NCBI GenBank assembly: GCA_963921935.1 | Contig: OY998180.1 | Location: forward strand, 44,787,231 to 44,851,230 | Reading direction: 5' to 3' | Length of the DNA stretch: 64,000 nucleotides | Origin: Galeruca laticollis | Taxonomy: Eukaryota; Arthropoda; Insecta; Coleoptera; Chrysomelidae | Part shown: piece after piece, positions 45,050 through 56,980 of the stretch | Layout: the number at the start of each line of letters is the position of its first letter | Position numbering within the stretch: the stretch's first letter is position 1 | The notes under the pieces: generated by a model | What the model saw: only the letters and a program-made list of their open reading frames with translations | What the model was told of the DNA's origin: nothing | Databases searched by the model: none | Position numbers and translations under genes: made by a program

Positions 45050-45660
45050 ATTTGGAGGAAGGGAAGATTTTGTTTTTGTTGGTGGTGCATAAGCGTGCAT
45101 TAGAAATGGACTCCCTAAATTTTTTGGGGATGGGCAACTTCACTTCACACTAGGGGTAAGGGGGATTTTGGTTTTGTTAGTGTTGCATATGAGTGCATTA
45201 GAAGTGGATTCCGATGCCACTTGTTTCTTTTGAAAATTATCATTGGAGGGGGGCAACTTCACTTTATATATTGAGGTTTAACTAAGTAAGGGGAGGGGGA
45301 ATTTTGTTTTTCTTGGTGGTGTATATGAGTGCATTAGACATGGATCCCGATGTCACTTGTTTTTTTGAAAATTATCATTGGAGGGGGGCAACTTCACTTT
45401 ATATATTGAGGTTTAACTAAGTAAGGGGAGGGGGGATTTTGTTTTTCTTGGTGGTGCATATGAGTGCCTTAGAAATGGATCCCGATGTCACTTGTTTTTT
45501 GAAAATTATCATTGGGGGGGGCAACTTCACTTTATATATTGAGGCTTAACTAAGTAAGGGGAGGGAGGATTTTGTTTTTCTTGGTGGTGCATATGAGTGC
45601 ATTAGAAGTGGATTCGGCTGCAGTATATCATTTTCTGGGAGGGGGGGGGCAACTTCACTC
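45050..45660. repeat. Tandem repeat of about 130 bp with G-runs
   Basis: GGCAACTTCACTT recurs at about 45128, 45253, 45389, 45520 and 45650, and the GGTGCATATGAGTGCATTAGA phrase (in shorter parts) between them, giving about five copies of a 125-135 bp unit. Each has GGAGGGGGG-type runs that could form G-quadruplexes. A C-run follows at 45752-45764 and weaker copies reach about 45900. Confidence 0.85.
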
Positions 45661-46793
45661 TGAATAATGCGATACTACTAACTGAGTGGAGGGGTACAAA
45701 GTATTTTTTCGGTGGAGCATTATGGTGCATTACAAAATTTTAATTATTTACCCCCCCCCCCCCTAAACAAATAGCTGTAATCTCTCGGGGAATGTGGTGC
45801 AAATAAAATCATTCATGGAGCATATTGGTGCATTAGGAGTGCATTACGACCATATATGTTTTTGTTGAAAATTTCGATTGGGAGGGGGGGGAACTTAATT
45901 GAGCTCTTTTCTTATTGTGGAAGACACTAAATCTTTGCCTTTCGGAAATCTATTAAACACTTTGCTCTAGCCTTGCTTTTTAAGAGCTAATTGATTGTTT
46001 TTGCACATAGCAACAACACAGACTCTTCCAGGCACAATAAACTAAAAAAAAATAACATTGGAATTATTTATTACCATAATTATATTAAACAAGAAACCTA
46101 TTTGCTCAAAGAAGCGTGGCTATTTTATGTAGCTTTACGTAAACAAACGTTCTTTCTTGTCCTAAATCGAATTGTTCTTTTAACAATACGAATAAAATTT
46201 TGTCGCTAATTTAAACTATAATTTGAAAACACAAATCTGACAAATCACAATAGAAACCGCTTTAAACCACACAAGATCACACAGCCAAATTAACGTAAAC
46301 AAGGTATTCGGTACCAATGGTGACATCTCATAACCGTTCCCGCACCCCACCAAAATTTCCAACTCAGATTAACAAATAAAATAAGATATGTTTGTTTTGA
46401 TTTTTTCTTGCCCCAAACATCGAGTCCTCAGATTAACAAATAAAATAGATATGTTTGTTTTGACTTTTTCCTGCCTCAAACATTCTAAGCTCACTTGCGG
46501 ACACTTCCACTGCTTTGCCATATTTACAAATTCTCTTTAGTTGCAGGAAAAATGAAATTAGAAGTTTGATTGAAAAGTTGTTAAAAAGTTATGCAAATAA
46601 AAAAAGTCATACTAATTTATGTATTTGAGTCGCTGCTTTTAAAATTAATTAATAATACTTGAATTCTATTTAATAAAGACATATTCTTATATAAAATTTA
46701 AACAATTATTTCTTATAACCTTAGATACCTTTATGGTTATAACTAAAAGTGGCAACTTTGCTCAAATTTTCAGTACCTGTTTTATGTGTCAAT
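45661..46793. other. No gene; one 60 bp duplication
   Basis: At 46370-46485 a unit with CAGATTAACAAATAAAATA and ATATGTTTGTTTTGA and CTCAAACAT/CCCAAACAT occurs twice in tandem. A 72-codon frame at 45991-46209 is not recognised. Confidence 0.5.
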
Positions 46794-47592
46794 GGTTGCG
46801 TTCAGAAAACATACCTTATAACTCAACTGTTGAGTGAGCGCTCACTGAGCAACGAATAGTTGACGTATGTCTTCTGAACAATGATTTTTTGGAAAGATAA
46901 TAGATAAACTTTATTATAGATTGTATTGTCTTTGGAATAAATATTTGACAAATTAAAATTATGGCTAGGGCTACAAACAATTTAATTCTTGCATTATTAG
47001 GTGATGGTGATGTAATAGATATTAACCAAAATATTATAGCCCATGTAGTAGAAAATTTACAGGAACCATTGCATGATTATAACGTGAGAAGACGTGGTAT
47101 TCGAGAAAAAAACAGAAATTATTACGAAGAAATAATTCCAGCATACAATGATTTAGTTTTTAAGGAACATTTTAGGATGTCTGCAAGAGCTATAGAGGTA
47201 TTTAAATGTATCTGTTCGATTGAAGAGCTTGAATTAATTATTATTATTATTATTATTATTATTATAATTCGTGAACATTTCTGGTATCTGTTATGCTGTA
47301 TGTAACATTATTATATGTATAAATCGCTTCATATTCATCACTCATGTTGTAATATTTTAATTAAATAACATATAACCCTACTAAATATAATCTTTGTTTT
47401 GTTTACTATTAATAAAGCCATAGATCTTTATATCCACATCACAATTTGCAACGTGTTGTGCTCACTGAGCACAACCGCTCAGAAAAATTGCGTCCGCTCA
47501 CCAAACATGTTGAGCTTCGCGTACTGATCAATGTGCGTTCACAGAACATTTACTCAACGGTTGTGCAACAGTTGTGTTTTCTGAACGCAACC
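46794..47592 (+). mobile_element. Non-autonomous PIF/Harbinger element with transposase start
   Basis: It starts GGTTGCGTTCAGAAAACA and ends with the reverse complement (TGTTTTCTGAACGCAACC at 47575-47592). Both ends are flanked by AAT (46791-46793, 47593-47595), a 3 bp target duplication as in Harbinger elements. Inside is a transposase N terminus; the rest of the gene is gone. Confidence 0.75.
46961..47305 (+). pseudogene. HARBI1-like transposase N-terminal fragment
   Basis: From ATG 46961 the frame encodes about 90 meaningful residues, including YNDLVFKEHFRMSARAIEVF, the helical segment before the DDE domain in Harbinger nucleases. Then a run of ATT triplets (47238-47262) replaces the remainder. 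No catalytic residue is present. Confidence 0.6.
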
Positions 47593-47595
47593 AAT

Positions 47596-47852
47596 GGTAA
47601 CCTATTAAGTAGTTTTGTCCTTGTTTAATTACCATATAAAGAGAGATGCAAATATTATCAGAGTGTGCCCGACGATCATTTCGAATACGCCGTAGTATTG
47701 TAGTAAATAATGTCAAACGTGATTTTTTTATGTGGTGGTTACTTAGTAAGGGTCCCTCGTATACTCGACGCTTACCATAAAGGCATTATATCTTGGAGGA
47801 AACCACTTACCTAGCAACCTGTATGCGGGAATAAAATAAACAACATCACTTC
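47596..47852. other. No gene identified
   Basis: Possibly the U5 end of the LTR of the gypsy fragment to the right; no boundary could be proven. Confidence 0.3.
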
Positions 47853-48511
47853 TGTAAAAATCACTGGGATGACGTTTAATGCATTAAAAATACATAAATA
47901 TAAATCCACTCGTCTTATTCAAAGTATTAATAACAACTCTTCTATCCTGGTTCGTTAACTCTAAATTTATAGGAAATATAATACAAAATAGATATGATTT
48001 TCTACATGCCTGACCTTCCGTCTATAAGTTGTACATGCTTGTATAAAAACACGAACGTGCTTCCATCAATAACTGACATTGACCATGGCCGACCAATGCT
48101 CCCTAAATACTATAATTAATATTAACCTAAATTTAAATATTATTTCTAAGTTAATGTCCTTTTGTCTTTAATGTCTTTTTAGGGATCACTACATCATCCC
48201 CTCTTGGAAGAGAAAAATTATCATTTTAATTTTTCGATATCACTTATACCTATAACTGTTTTTAATGAATGTTTTGTTTTGTCTTTGTTTACTAAACACT
48301 ACTTGTTCGTTTATCAGCACACTTCACTTATTTACAAATGTTTCCGTTCTTTGTATATAAACATACGATTCTTATGAACTATTTGTTGTTTATTGTCTGG
48401 AGATGTAATCTCGCAATTTACCCCCTTAATTCCCGTTATTTTAAACGGACCTATATAATGTGGATCAAATTTATTTCTCCCTTCATTTTTTAAAATAATC
48501 AACTCCCCTAT

Positions 48512-49492
48512 TTAAAAATCTACGGGTGAAGAATCATTTTCACTATTATTAACTCTACTTAATTTATTATTTATTAAAAACTGTCTGGCCCTTTCATTAG
48601 CGTATTGTAATTTGTACTTTAGTTCTTTATCATATCTCTCAAAATTATAACACGGTTCAATTTTTACGTCTAAAAATTCTGGCAAATTGGGTTTTCTCCC
48701 ATATAATAACTCAAAAGGAGTGTATCCGTGATACGTGTTTGGCGTTGTATTATAACAATATGCAAACATTCTTACAAACTCACACCAGTTATCCCTAGAA
48801 TCTTTGATAACGTTTCTTATATATTCGTTAAATGTCCTATGTAATCTTTCACAACTGCCTATTGCTTCATGATGGTACGCTGTTGAAAAATTATGTTTTA
48901 TATTTAATAGTTCCGCTAAATTCTTCATTATTTCGTTCTTATATTCCGTCCCTTGATCTGTTCTTATTTCCTTCATTAATCCGTAATTTGGTATAAAATT
49001 GTCGAATATTGCTTTTGCTATTGTGTGTGCTTCTTTATTCTGAACTGGTATCATAACTGCGTATTTAGTTAATTCGCATAATATTGTAATGCAATAACGA
49101 TTTTCGTTGTTACTTTCTACAAACGGACCTATTGTGTCTATGTAAATAATATCAAACGGTTTTATAGATGTATCTGTTATAACAAATTTCTCTTTGTGAT
49201 TAGGCTTCGCTTTATTCACTTGGCATTTATGACAATTCTTTACATACTTTCTTACGTCTTTCTCCATGTTTTTCCACTTGAAATTCGCTCTTAGTTTCTT
49301 TAATAATCTATTATTTCCTACATGTCCCCCAAACATTGGATCATTGTGGTATCTTTCTAATATCTTTTGGATCTCTTCTTTCTGCTGTACCGTTTTTGGT
49401 TCTGCTGTACCGTTTTTGGTACTTCGCATATACATACTTGAATACTTTTTAACCTTTGATTTCCTAGTTTTATAAATTCTTCTACCGTGCAC
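48512..49492 (-). CDS. Integrase of truncated gypsy element
   Basis: A 326-codon frame with the HHCC module (GGHVGNNRLLKKL ... CHKCQVNK) and catalytic residues Asp in IYIDTIGPF, Asp in RTDQGTEYKN and Glu in GSCERLHRT. The C-terminal part carries YNTTPNTYHGYTPFELLYGR, typical of gypsy integrases. The real N terminus continues from the upstream frame; a 20 bp tandem duplication (49381-49400 and 49401-49420) shifts the frame between them. Apart from that duplication the integrase appears intact, so the insertion may be fairly young. Confidence 0.9.
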   Translation of the reverse strand: MHGRRIYKTRKSKVKKYSSMYMRSTKNGTAEPKTVQQKEEIQKILERYHNDPMFGGHVGNNRLLKKLRANFKWKNMEKDVRKYVKNCHKCQVNKAKPNHKEKFVITDTSIKPFDIIYIDTIGPFVESNNENRYCITILCELTKYAVMIPVQNKEAHTIAKAIFDNFIPNYGLMKEIRTDQGTEYKNEIMKNLAELLNIKHNFSTAYHHEAIGSCERLHRTFNEYIRNVIKDSRDNWCEFVRMFAYCYNTTPNTYHGYTPFELLYGRKPNLPEFLDVKIEPCYNFERYDKELKYKLQYANERARQFLINNKLSRVNNSENDSSPVDF

Positions 49493-49945
49493 TTTTTAAA
49501 TATATCATCATTTGTATATATTTTCATTCTTTTTACTTCATTTCTTACCGATAGCTCTTCAAGCTTTTCCAACTTTCGTCCTAGGTCGAAGTTGTGTAAA
49601 CCGGTATTTAAGGCTTCACTAAATTTCAATTTATTTTTGATCCGAATGCTCATCCTAAGTGAGATACGGTTATTTTCAAAGTGTAAAATTGGTAATCTAT
49701 GTGCCTCAAGGTTATTTAAAACTTTTACTACTGCAGGTTTTTGTATTCTTACTTCTTTTGTTTCTACTTTATTCCTTTGATCCTTTCCTGTTTGTACGTT
49801 TTCTTTTTGCGTTTGTGCTCTTGTGATTGCCAAGACATGTGAATTATTTATGTATAAATCCTTAAGTTCTTCAATGGATATTCTCGATATGCTATCCGCG
49901 TAGTTCGCTATACCTTTAACATACTGTATTTCTAAATGGGTATGT
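49357..49945 (-). pseudogene. RNase H end and RNase H-integrase linker of truncated gypsy element
   Basis: The minus-strand frame begins in RNase H text (IQYVKGIANYADSISRISIE) at about 49945, continues through a charged linker (ALNTGLHNFDLGRKLEKLEE, NDDIFKKCTVEEFIKLGNQR) and reaches EVPKTVQQ where the 20 bp duplication shifts it out of the integrase frame. Sequence above 49945 is unrelated, marking the truncation. Confidence 0.75.
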
Positions 49946-50640
49946 AAAATTTGTATTCATCTCTACATATGTGATTGTCCTGAGTAATACACAGTGAGAA
50001 ATACCTTGTCTAAGCATGTACACTGGGTACGAATGTTTGAGGAGCGAATGCGCACTAATTCTGTTTTAGATGGAACTGAAAAATTTAGAGGAAAATTCAT
50101 TGACCCAACATGACTTGACAGAAATAAAAAAAAATTGGAAGAAAAAACAGAAGATGTAGAACAGGTTCAGGATGAAAATAAACTTCTAATTCAGAGGATT
50201 AACTTTTGCAATTGGGTTAATACATTAGGAGTTATGAAGAAAACAGATGACCTTACAAAAATAGAGACAACAAAGTGCAAAATGGAGAAACGGGGTTATT
50301 TTCCTTCAAGCAAACATCAGAAGTTACCTAAATACAAAATATTGTTACAATGTTGCTCATCTTTTAATGAATGTGCAGGCCAGTCTGTTTGCCACAGTAC
50401 TATTTAATTTTATATATTATTTAATGAATGTGTATTCTGTACAGGCTTTATTACTGTTTTCCATTACCACTTTAGTAACCGAATTGAATTAGAACTCAAT
50501 AATGAAGAGGGTGGTAATGTAATTAATTTTAATCTTATCAATAACAATATCATCTGGTGGGATTATCAGTTTGGATCCACAAATCCATTGGTCTAGACTT
50601 AGTACTTAGCCATTTTTAAATAACTATAACAAATTCTTAC
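49946..50640. other. No assigned gene; one unrecognised plus-strand frame
   Basis: 50135-50404 encodes a Lys/Glu-rich 90-residue frame (EEKTEDVEQVQDENKLLIQR) with coiled-coil-like heptads at its start. I do not recognise it; it may be part of a host or transposon exon. Confidence 0.3.
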
Positions 50641-50795
50641 CTTGCTGATATGTTTTCCAAACATTCCAACCCCTAACCAGTTAAGGTACCCATCCCTGAT
50701 ATCTACTTTTGATGTAATAGTACAAAACGGGAAGTGCATGGCTAAGAGATTAAAGTGGAGTTGATAATGGGTCTGGGCGTCAAATACCTCCAGTG
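50641..50795 (-). CDS. Putative internal exon of an unidentified gene
   Basis: On the minus strand a 155 bp segment is bounded by a pyrimidine/AG acceptor (TATTCTCAG before 50795) and a canonical donor (CAAG followed by GTAAGAA at 50640). It is open in one frame and encodes text of ordinary globular composition (EVFDAQTHYQLHFNLLAMHF, TSKVDIRDGYLNWLGVGMFG). I cannot name the protein. It could be a host exon or belong to an unrecognised element. Confidence 0.35.
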
Positions 50796-50829
50796 CTGAG
50801 AATATTCTAAATACTAGGAATAGAAGCAA

Positions 50830-51799
50830 TGTCTACTCATAATATATACTTATTAACCATGGCAATTGAGTAACCCATTTTAATTATTTTCTTTTTATTA
50901 CAGAAACGAAGTGATGGGCCCATCAGCACCAATCAGTATATGACATTGTACATATTTTTTCAAATTTCATATGTATATGCATTTAAAAATTGTTTAATAT
51001 TCTAGAAATTATTAAATTGCAAATGTGTGTATATTTTTCCTTTGTGTTATTAAAAGTGCTTCTGTTCATATATTGTGTATTAATTTCTCTAAATTTTGTA
51101 ATATTGGACATGATCTACCTATATGCAATGTGAGAATTGCATAAATATAACTAATTTTAATTCAAATGTTTAAAAGTTCATTTTTCAATCTTGTTTGATA
51201 TTAAAATTGATATCTTGATTTATCACTTCATTTTTTCAAAAAACAAACTTCCAGATTTACCTTAACTCAATGTATTTAAATACTGTTTCAAAGTCTAATT
51301 TATGAACAAAAAAGTTATGGAGGTATCTAAATTAATTTCACACTATCTTTAAATGTTAAGTGTATTTTAAAAAAAATTTAACAATAGGCATATAATTAAA
51401 TTTGAAACCAAATATAATATACAAATTTAACACATCACTAACCATTCGCTAAATAAAGTAAAATGGAAATAGTAATGAAATAATCATCAAATCTAAAAAA
51501 AAACAAAACGAAAATTACAAAGCTAGGTTATATTGACATGAATGGCAAATGACAATTAGTTCCGTGACTAAGATACGTCACTTATACAATTTGTATGTTC
51601 TGTCCCCTGGGCGTATTTTACTGTAGTCTACAATTACCCAAAGAACCACAACATAAACAATGGCAATGTATATTAAGTAGTTTCCGGTTGTCTCCACCAT
51701 GGCGCTGCCGAGAAGCCGATAAATTAAGTATTTATAAATAATCTCACAGAACACAAATAAACTTGATTCCTCTATCTATCCCTGATAATACTCCTCCAG
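50830..51799. other. No recognisable gene
   Basis: AT-rich intron-like or intergenic sequence. Confidence 0.45.
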
Positions 51800-52683
51800 G
51801 GTCCCTATTCTGTAACTCAAGCGAGAGATCGTGCACGACTCTTCATTGGTATAAGTACTCTCTCACTCCTCACTGACCTCACTCACATAATTCTTAAAAC
51901 CGTATTCACGATGAATCGGCGCCTCCACTACATTTGGCTCAGCGTTGCCAAATGAAACGGCCAGTTTTGACCTACTATTTAGTAGTTTAAATGTACTTTA
52001 GGTTATATGAGGATAATAAACGAAGAAATATTTTTAGATTCTGTTGTTGTCCAACGTTGTTATTTGTGGGTGATTTGAGTTGTGTGTATATTTCAGTTTT
52101 GTGTATTAGTTATTTACTATATTCAAAAAAGACGTTAATAATGTTGTGTAAAGCACAAAAAAGATCGTTGTTAATAGAATTTATGAACAATCATCCAGAA
52201 TTGCTTAATGGAAAATTTACGCCAAATTAAAAACCACAAAAACTAAAGTGTTAACTCTTCTCTAAAAATAAATAACAACTAAAAACTAAGTCTGTACTGT
52301 GAACTAAACCACTTGTTCAATTAAAATTAAACCTGTTTACTGTTTTCATTACAACAATCCAACAACATACAACATAGAAAACTCGTTGATTATGATTAAT
52401 CTTTGATTTTTGAGGTTTAGTTAAAGAACAAAAATAAAACGGTCCTTGTCATCATTTTATTGGCCTCTTATTTATATTTATTCTGTGACTAAAGATATGC
52501 GCAAGTCCGCTCTCTTACTCCCCTGCTTTTACCCAGTAGAGTAGTCGCATAGGAGTATGTGAGCACTCTCCTACCTTAGAGAATACGGATTTATGATATT
52601 TAGGAGAGTGGCATGCGCAGTAACGTTAAATTGTGAGAGAGAACTCGTGCACGAGCTCTCGCTTGAGTTACAGAATAGGGGGC
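51800..52683 (+). mobile_element. Non-autonomous Harbinger-type element with Myb/SANT-like start
   Basis: Inverted ends: left GGTCCCTATTCTGTAACTCA ... GCGAGAGATCGTGCACGA, right the complement GCCCCCTATTCTGTAACTCA ... GCGAGAGCTCGTGCACGA, matching over about 40 bp. CAG on both sides (51797-51799, 52684-52686) could be a 3 bp target duplication. A plus-strand ATG at 52141 starts KAQKRSLLIEFMNNHPELLN, which resembles the beginning of the Myb/SANT or MADF-like protein that accompanies Harbinger transposases; it stops at 52230. Confidence 0.65.
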
Positions 52684-52685
52684 CA

Positions 52686-53057
52686 GGGGGCCTATTCTCG
52701 AATCATAGGATGCATCATTTCGAGAGAAGGGATGGGGAATATGATGAAATCGCCGTTTAACCGTATTCTTGAACAGATCACATCTATCAAAACTCGAACG
52801 GTTTATACCGTCGATAGTTCGCTTGAAATATAGTAGGAGGTAATTGAAAATTTAGTCACGCGCATGAGTATTGAAACTATTTTTAATTTTCAGTTCTGTT
52901 CCAAGCATGAACTGATTGCCTTTGTTTATTATTCCTTGTTGTTTAGGCCCTTTTAGTTTTAGCTTTGTACTTATTTTATTAAATCTTATATTCTATTTTA
53001 CTTAAACGAGTAATAAACTGCTAATAAAATAGAAATACTGTTGACAACGATCAGTAT
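52686..53057 (+). mobile_element. Left flank of a larger Harbinger element, split by a LINE
   Basis: Starts GGGGGCCTATTCTCGAATCA, with the CCTATTC core seen in the neighbouring element's ends. The sequence continues on the other side of the LINE at 58588, directly before the transposase gene. Non-coding. The matching right end was not proven; GAATAGGGGGCC at 61193-61204 is a weak candidate. Confidence 0.45.
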
Positions 53058-53216
53058 ATCAATATATATATATTTTTTTTCTTTCACTTCAGGCATCGAC
53101 TACTTTGGTCATTAGCCTTTCTCTACCAGTTGTTCAAAACTTTCTGCCGATCATAAGGTCCGTATTCATACAATCATGATGTAGTTCTGGTAAAAGAATA
53201 ATATAATTTCTACACT

Positions 53217-56200
53217 TCATATTTTTCCTAGTAGTTTTGAATTTTTTAGGAAGATGACCATTTTCCACATTTCTCGTGGGTTGTTGGCAAGACAAACACG
53301 TATATCACCAGATAAATTCATCTGACTCCGGAGATGTGAAAAGTTTCTGCATTTAAGTAAGATGTGTTTTACTGTTAGCCTAGCATTCTGACAAACCTCA
53401 CATCGGGGTTGGGGCTCATTCCGGAGCATGAACACATTAGTGAGATAGGTGTGGCCAATTCTTAGACGGGATATAGCAACTTGTTCTCTTCTATTCAGTT
53501 TAGGTGGGTATTCCCATTTGCTAACTGTGTGTTTTATCTCCCTGAGTTTAGTGTCGCTGAAGTTCCATTGTCTTTGCCATTGATTTATTGCTTTAATATT
53601 CGCTTCAAGTTTTAGATCTGAGGGAGTTATAGGAATATCTTCGAACATTGCGGAGTCAGTAGCATCTTTCGCAGCCAGGTCGGCCAACTCGTTCCCAGCT
53701 ATTCCTATATGGCCAGGGATCCAAATGAAACAGACACGTTTTTCCAGCCGGTGGAGCCAATCTGTCAGCGATAGAATGATTTGTACTAACGGATTTTTGT
53801 TGAACCTATTATTAAGTGCCTGGCATACGCTGAGAGAGTCTGTACAAATCAAAGGGGTTTTGTAGATATCCATTTCAGCATATCTTAGGGCCTGCCATAT
53901 AGCGTATAATTCAGCCGTGAAGATACTTGCCGATGGAGGGAGTGTCCAGGAAAAGCTTTCTCCCATTGTGACGAACGCACTCCCTACTCCATTGTTCATT
54001 TTGGAGCCGTCCGTATAAATTATTCTGTATTCAGAGTAAGAAAATAGGATGGAGTTAAATAAAGTGATATATATGCTTCTGTTTGTATCTTCTTTTCTGT
54101 GCTTCTGGCATTCTAGGTGAATTTTTGGGAGTTTCAGATTCCAAGGTGGGTTTTCACTTGGGCCTATTGGGTAGACAGATGGAAGAATGATATTTAATTC
54201 GGACACAGTATCTTGGAATCGTATTCCTATAGGCTTAGAACTTGTTTGTTTTCTTTCAAATGTTGCATTCATTTCACTAGGGAAAAAGAGTTCGAAGTTC
54301 GGATTGTTCTGTTGACTGCGGGCATTTATACCGTAATTTAATATTAGACGTTTTCTCCTGAATTCTAGAGGAGGGATGCCTGCTTCGCAGCAAAGAGCGG
54401 AGAGTGGGCTAGTTCGAAAGCCGCCGATAGCGAGTCTTAAGCCAGTTCCTTGAATTGAATCTAATTGTTTTAAGTGAGACTTTCTGGCTGAGCCATACAC
54501 GGAACAACCGTAATCCATTTTGGAAAGAATGAGCGTTTTATACATCCTAAGTAGGATATCTCTATCCATTCCCCAGGATATGCTTGACACTGCCTTCATA
54601 ACGTTTAGAGTTTTCTTACATTTAGTGACCAGGTTATCAATATGATTTTTCCAATAGAGCTTTTGGTCAAAAATAATCCCCAAGAATTTATATGTTGGTA
54701 CAACTTCAAGAGGATTACCTTACAGTGTCAATTTTGGTTCGTCATGGAGTCTTCTCAGACGACAGAAATGCATACATTTAGTTTTGTTTGCTGAGAAACG
54801 AAAACCTATACGGTTAGCTTGTTCAGCGAGTGCATTGATGTTTTCTTGTAGGACATGATCCATATTCTCCATTGAATCCGCTGAAAAGAAGATTGTCAAA
54901 TCATCCACATAAAGGCACTTTCCTACAGAGTTCTCTATAACTGACACTAGGCTATTAATTGCAATTGCAAATAGGATCACGCTCAAGGTGGAACCTTGTG
55001 GTATTCCGTTTTCTTGATTATGAGTTTCTGATTTTTCTGCTCCTACTTGGACTCTGAAACTGCGATTTTTCAGGAACTCCTCAATGAAAAGTGGAAGGTG
55101 ACCTCGCATTCCCCAATTGTGGAGTGTTTTCAAAATTCCAAAGCGCCAAGTCGTATCGTAAGCTTTTTCTATGTCAAAGAAAACAGCCACTAAGTGGTTT
55201 CTTTTAGCAAAACTGTTTTGAATAGCGTTTTCTAAATGGCAAATTTGATCCAACGTTGATCTATTCTTACGAAAACCAGATTGAATAGGATTTAGGAGTT
55301 GGTTATTTTCGATGTACCATATCAATCGATTACTGACCAACCTCTCCATGATCTTGCTCATACTGCAAGTAAGGGAAATAGGTCGGTAGTTTGTCGCCTG
55401 TTTATGATCTTTTCCTTCCTTTGGTATCGGAATAATGGTGGCTTCACGCCATTTTTCAGGGTACGAATGCTTTTGCCATATTTGATTAATAATATATAAA
55501 AAAATTATTTTTTGTTTTTCAGGTAAAAAACGGATGAATTCATATGGGATTTCGTCTGGCCCAGGGGCAGATTTTTTGGATGAGTTGAGAACTTCTGTTA
55601 ACTCTTGGATCGTGAAAGGGTCATTATATGATAGATAGTTGACTGAATCGAAGTTCAAGGGAATTTCGGACAATGCTTTTATACTTTGAAATGATTCTGA
55701 GTATACAGACGAGGATGAGGAGCTTTCGAAGAATTCAGCTAGCTGCTCAGCAATTTCTGACGGGTTTGTGATAGGTTGTCCATTAATGGATAATACCGCG
55801 GATGGTAATGAGAATGACTTTCCAGTTATACATCTGATTTTATGCCATAGCTCTGTGTTCGAGGTTTCTGTGTTTATGGTTGAAATGTAGTTCCTCCAAG
55901 ACTCATTCTTACATTTAAGCGTTATCTTTCTTGCTTTTGCTCGAAGTTTTTTGAAGTTGATCATATTTTCATGCGTAGGGTTTCTCTTGAATAGATTGAA
56001 GGCGCGTTTTTTTTCCCGGATGGCAGTCGCGATTTCTTCATTCCACCATGGCACTCTACGTTTCCCTCGTGTATCACGACCATATGGTATAGCATCATGT
56101 GCCGCAGATAAAATTCCCTCGGAGAAAATGTCGACTAACTCCTTTATAGGTCCATTTGGAGTGTCAAGTCTTTCGGTCAAACTTTGGTACAGCACCCAAT

Positions 56201-56906
56201 TCGCTTTCTCAAGACGCCATCGTCTAGGGATATCTCTGTTTTGGAGGTGATCAGCACAATCGATTTTAATTGGAAAGGGGTCTGTCGAATTATGATGATT
56301 CAAAATGTTCCATTTGAAATTGGCTGCGAGTCTTGCGGAGCAGACAGTTATATCAATAGCAGAGAAAGAATGAGATCGAGAGTTCAAGTACGTTCCTTGA
56401 CCGCTGTTTAATACAATTAGATTTCTATCGTCAATGAGTCTTTCAATCAATCTTCCTCCGGCGTCCAGCTTGTGGGATCCCCATATCCGGTTGTGCGAAT
56501 TAAAATCCCCCACAATCAGAAAAGGAGTTGGAAGTTGATCTACTATTTTCTCCATGTCTAACAAATTCCAATTGGAATTGGGGAGGTATATGTTACATAT
56601 GGTCATTTTAAATGGATAATCAATTCGGATTGCTAATGCTTGGAGGTCAGATTGCAAGTGTATTTCTTCCGCAGGGTAGTTGTTTTTAATAAAAATTGCT
56701 ATGCCGCCATGAGCACGTGCTCCTGGTTCCACATCTTTTCTGAATGATTTGAAACCTCTCAAATTGAACGAGTCTTTAGGTTTGAAATGGGTTTCTTGAA
56801 TACATAAGCAGAAAGGGGATGATTCTACCATAATTGATTTCAGTTCATTGTAATGGTAGCTCAAACCATTGCAATTCCATTGAATTATGTTCTCGTATAA
56901 AGCCAT
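53217..56906 (-). pseudogene. LINE ORF2: endonuclease, reverse transcriptase, RNase H
   Basis: ATG at 56906; 1230 codons in one frame with a single TAA at 54722-54720. The N-terminal APE endonuclease shows IIQWNCNGL, CIQETHFKP, LIVGDFNSHNRIWGS and SAIDITV. Reverse transcriptase shows SAPGPDEIPYEFIRF, NYRPISLTCSMSKIMERL, SGFRKNRSTLDQI, FFDIEKAYDT, GIPQGSTLS and YVDDLTIFF (YADD family). RNase H shows YTDGSKMNNGVGSAFV, TAELYAIWQALRYAE, DSLSVCQAL and GIAGNELADLAAKDA. A C-terminal CCHC-like CEVCQNARLTVKHILLKC is present. The stop falls after the RT palm, just before the PTYKFLGI block, replacing one residue. Confidence 0.92.
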
Positions 56907-56980
56907 TTTTAAGTATTGGTTTAGTTGTGAAGGATATAGAGATTGGATTAGTTAGGAAAATAAGGATGAATTAAAATGAA

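Larger units (their letters stand above)
47853..49945 (-). mobile_element. 5'-truncated Ty3/gypsy element, minus strand
   Basis: Reading leftward: the end of RNase H (IQYVKGIANYADSISRI, from about 49945), a linker, integrase, then a purine-rich tract CCAAGAGGGG (48207-48198) and a presumed LTR starting TGTAGTGATCCC at 48193. The LTR left edge is uncertain (47853 is a guess at a TG). Gag, protease and most RT are missing. Confidence 0.75.

Noticed and set aside
55299..56411. Plus-strand frames opposite LINE ORF2
   Set aside because: Shadows; minus-strand frame has all RT and endonuclease motifs.
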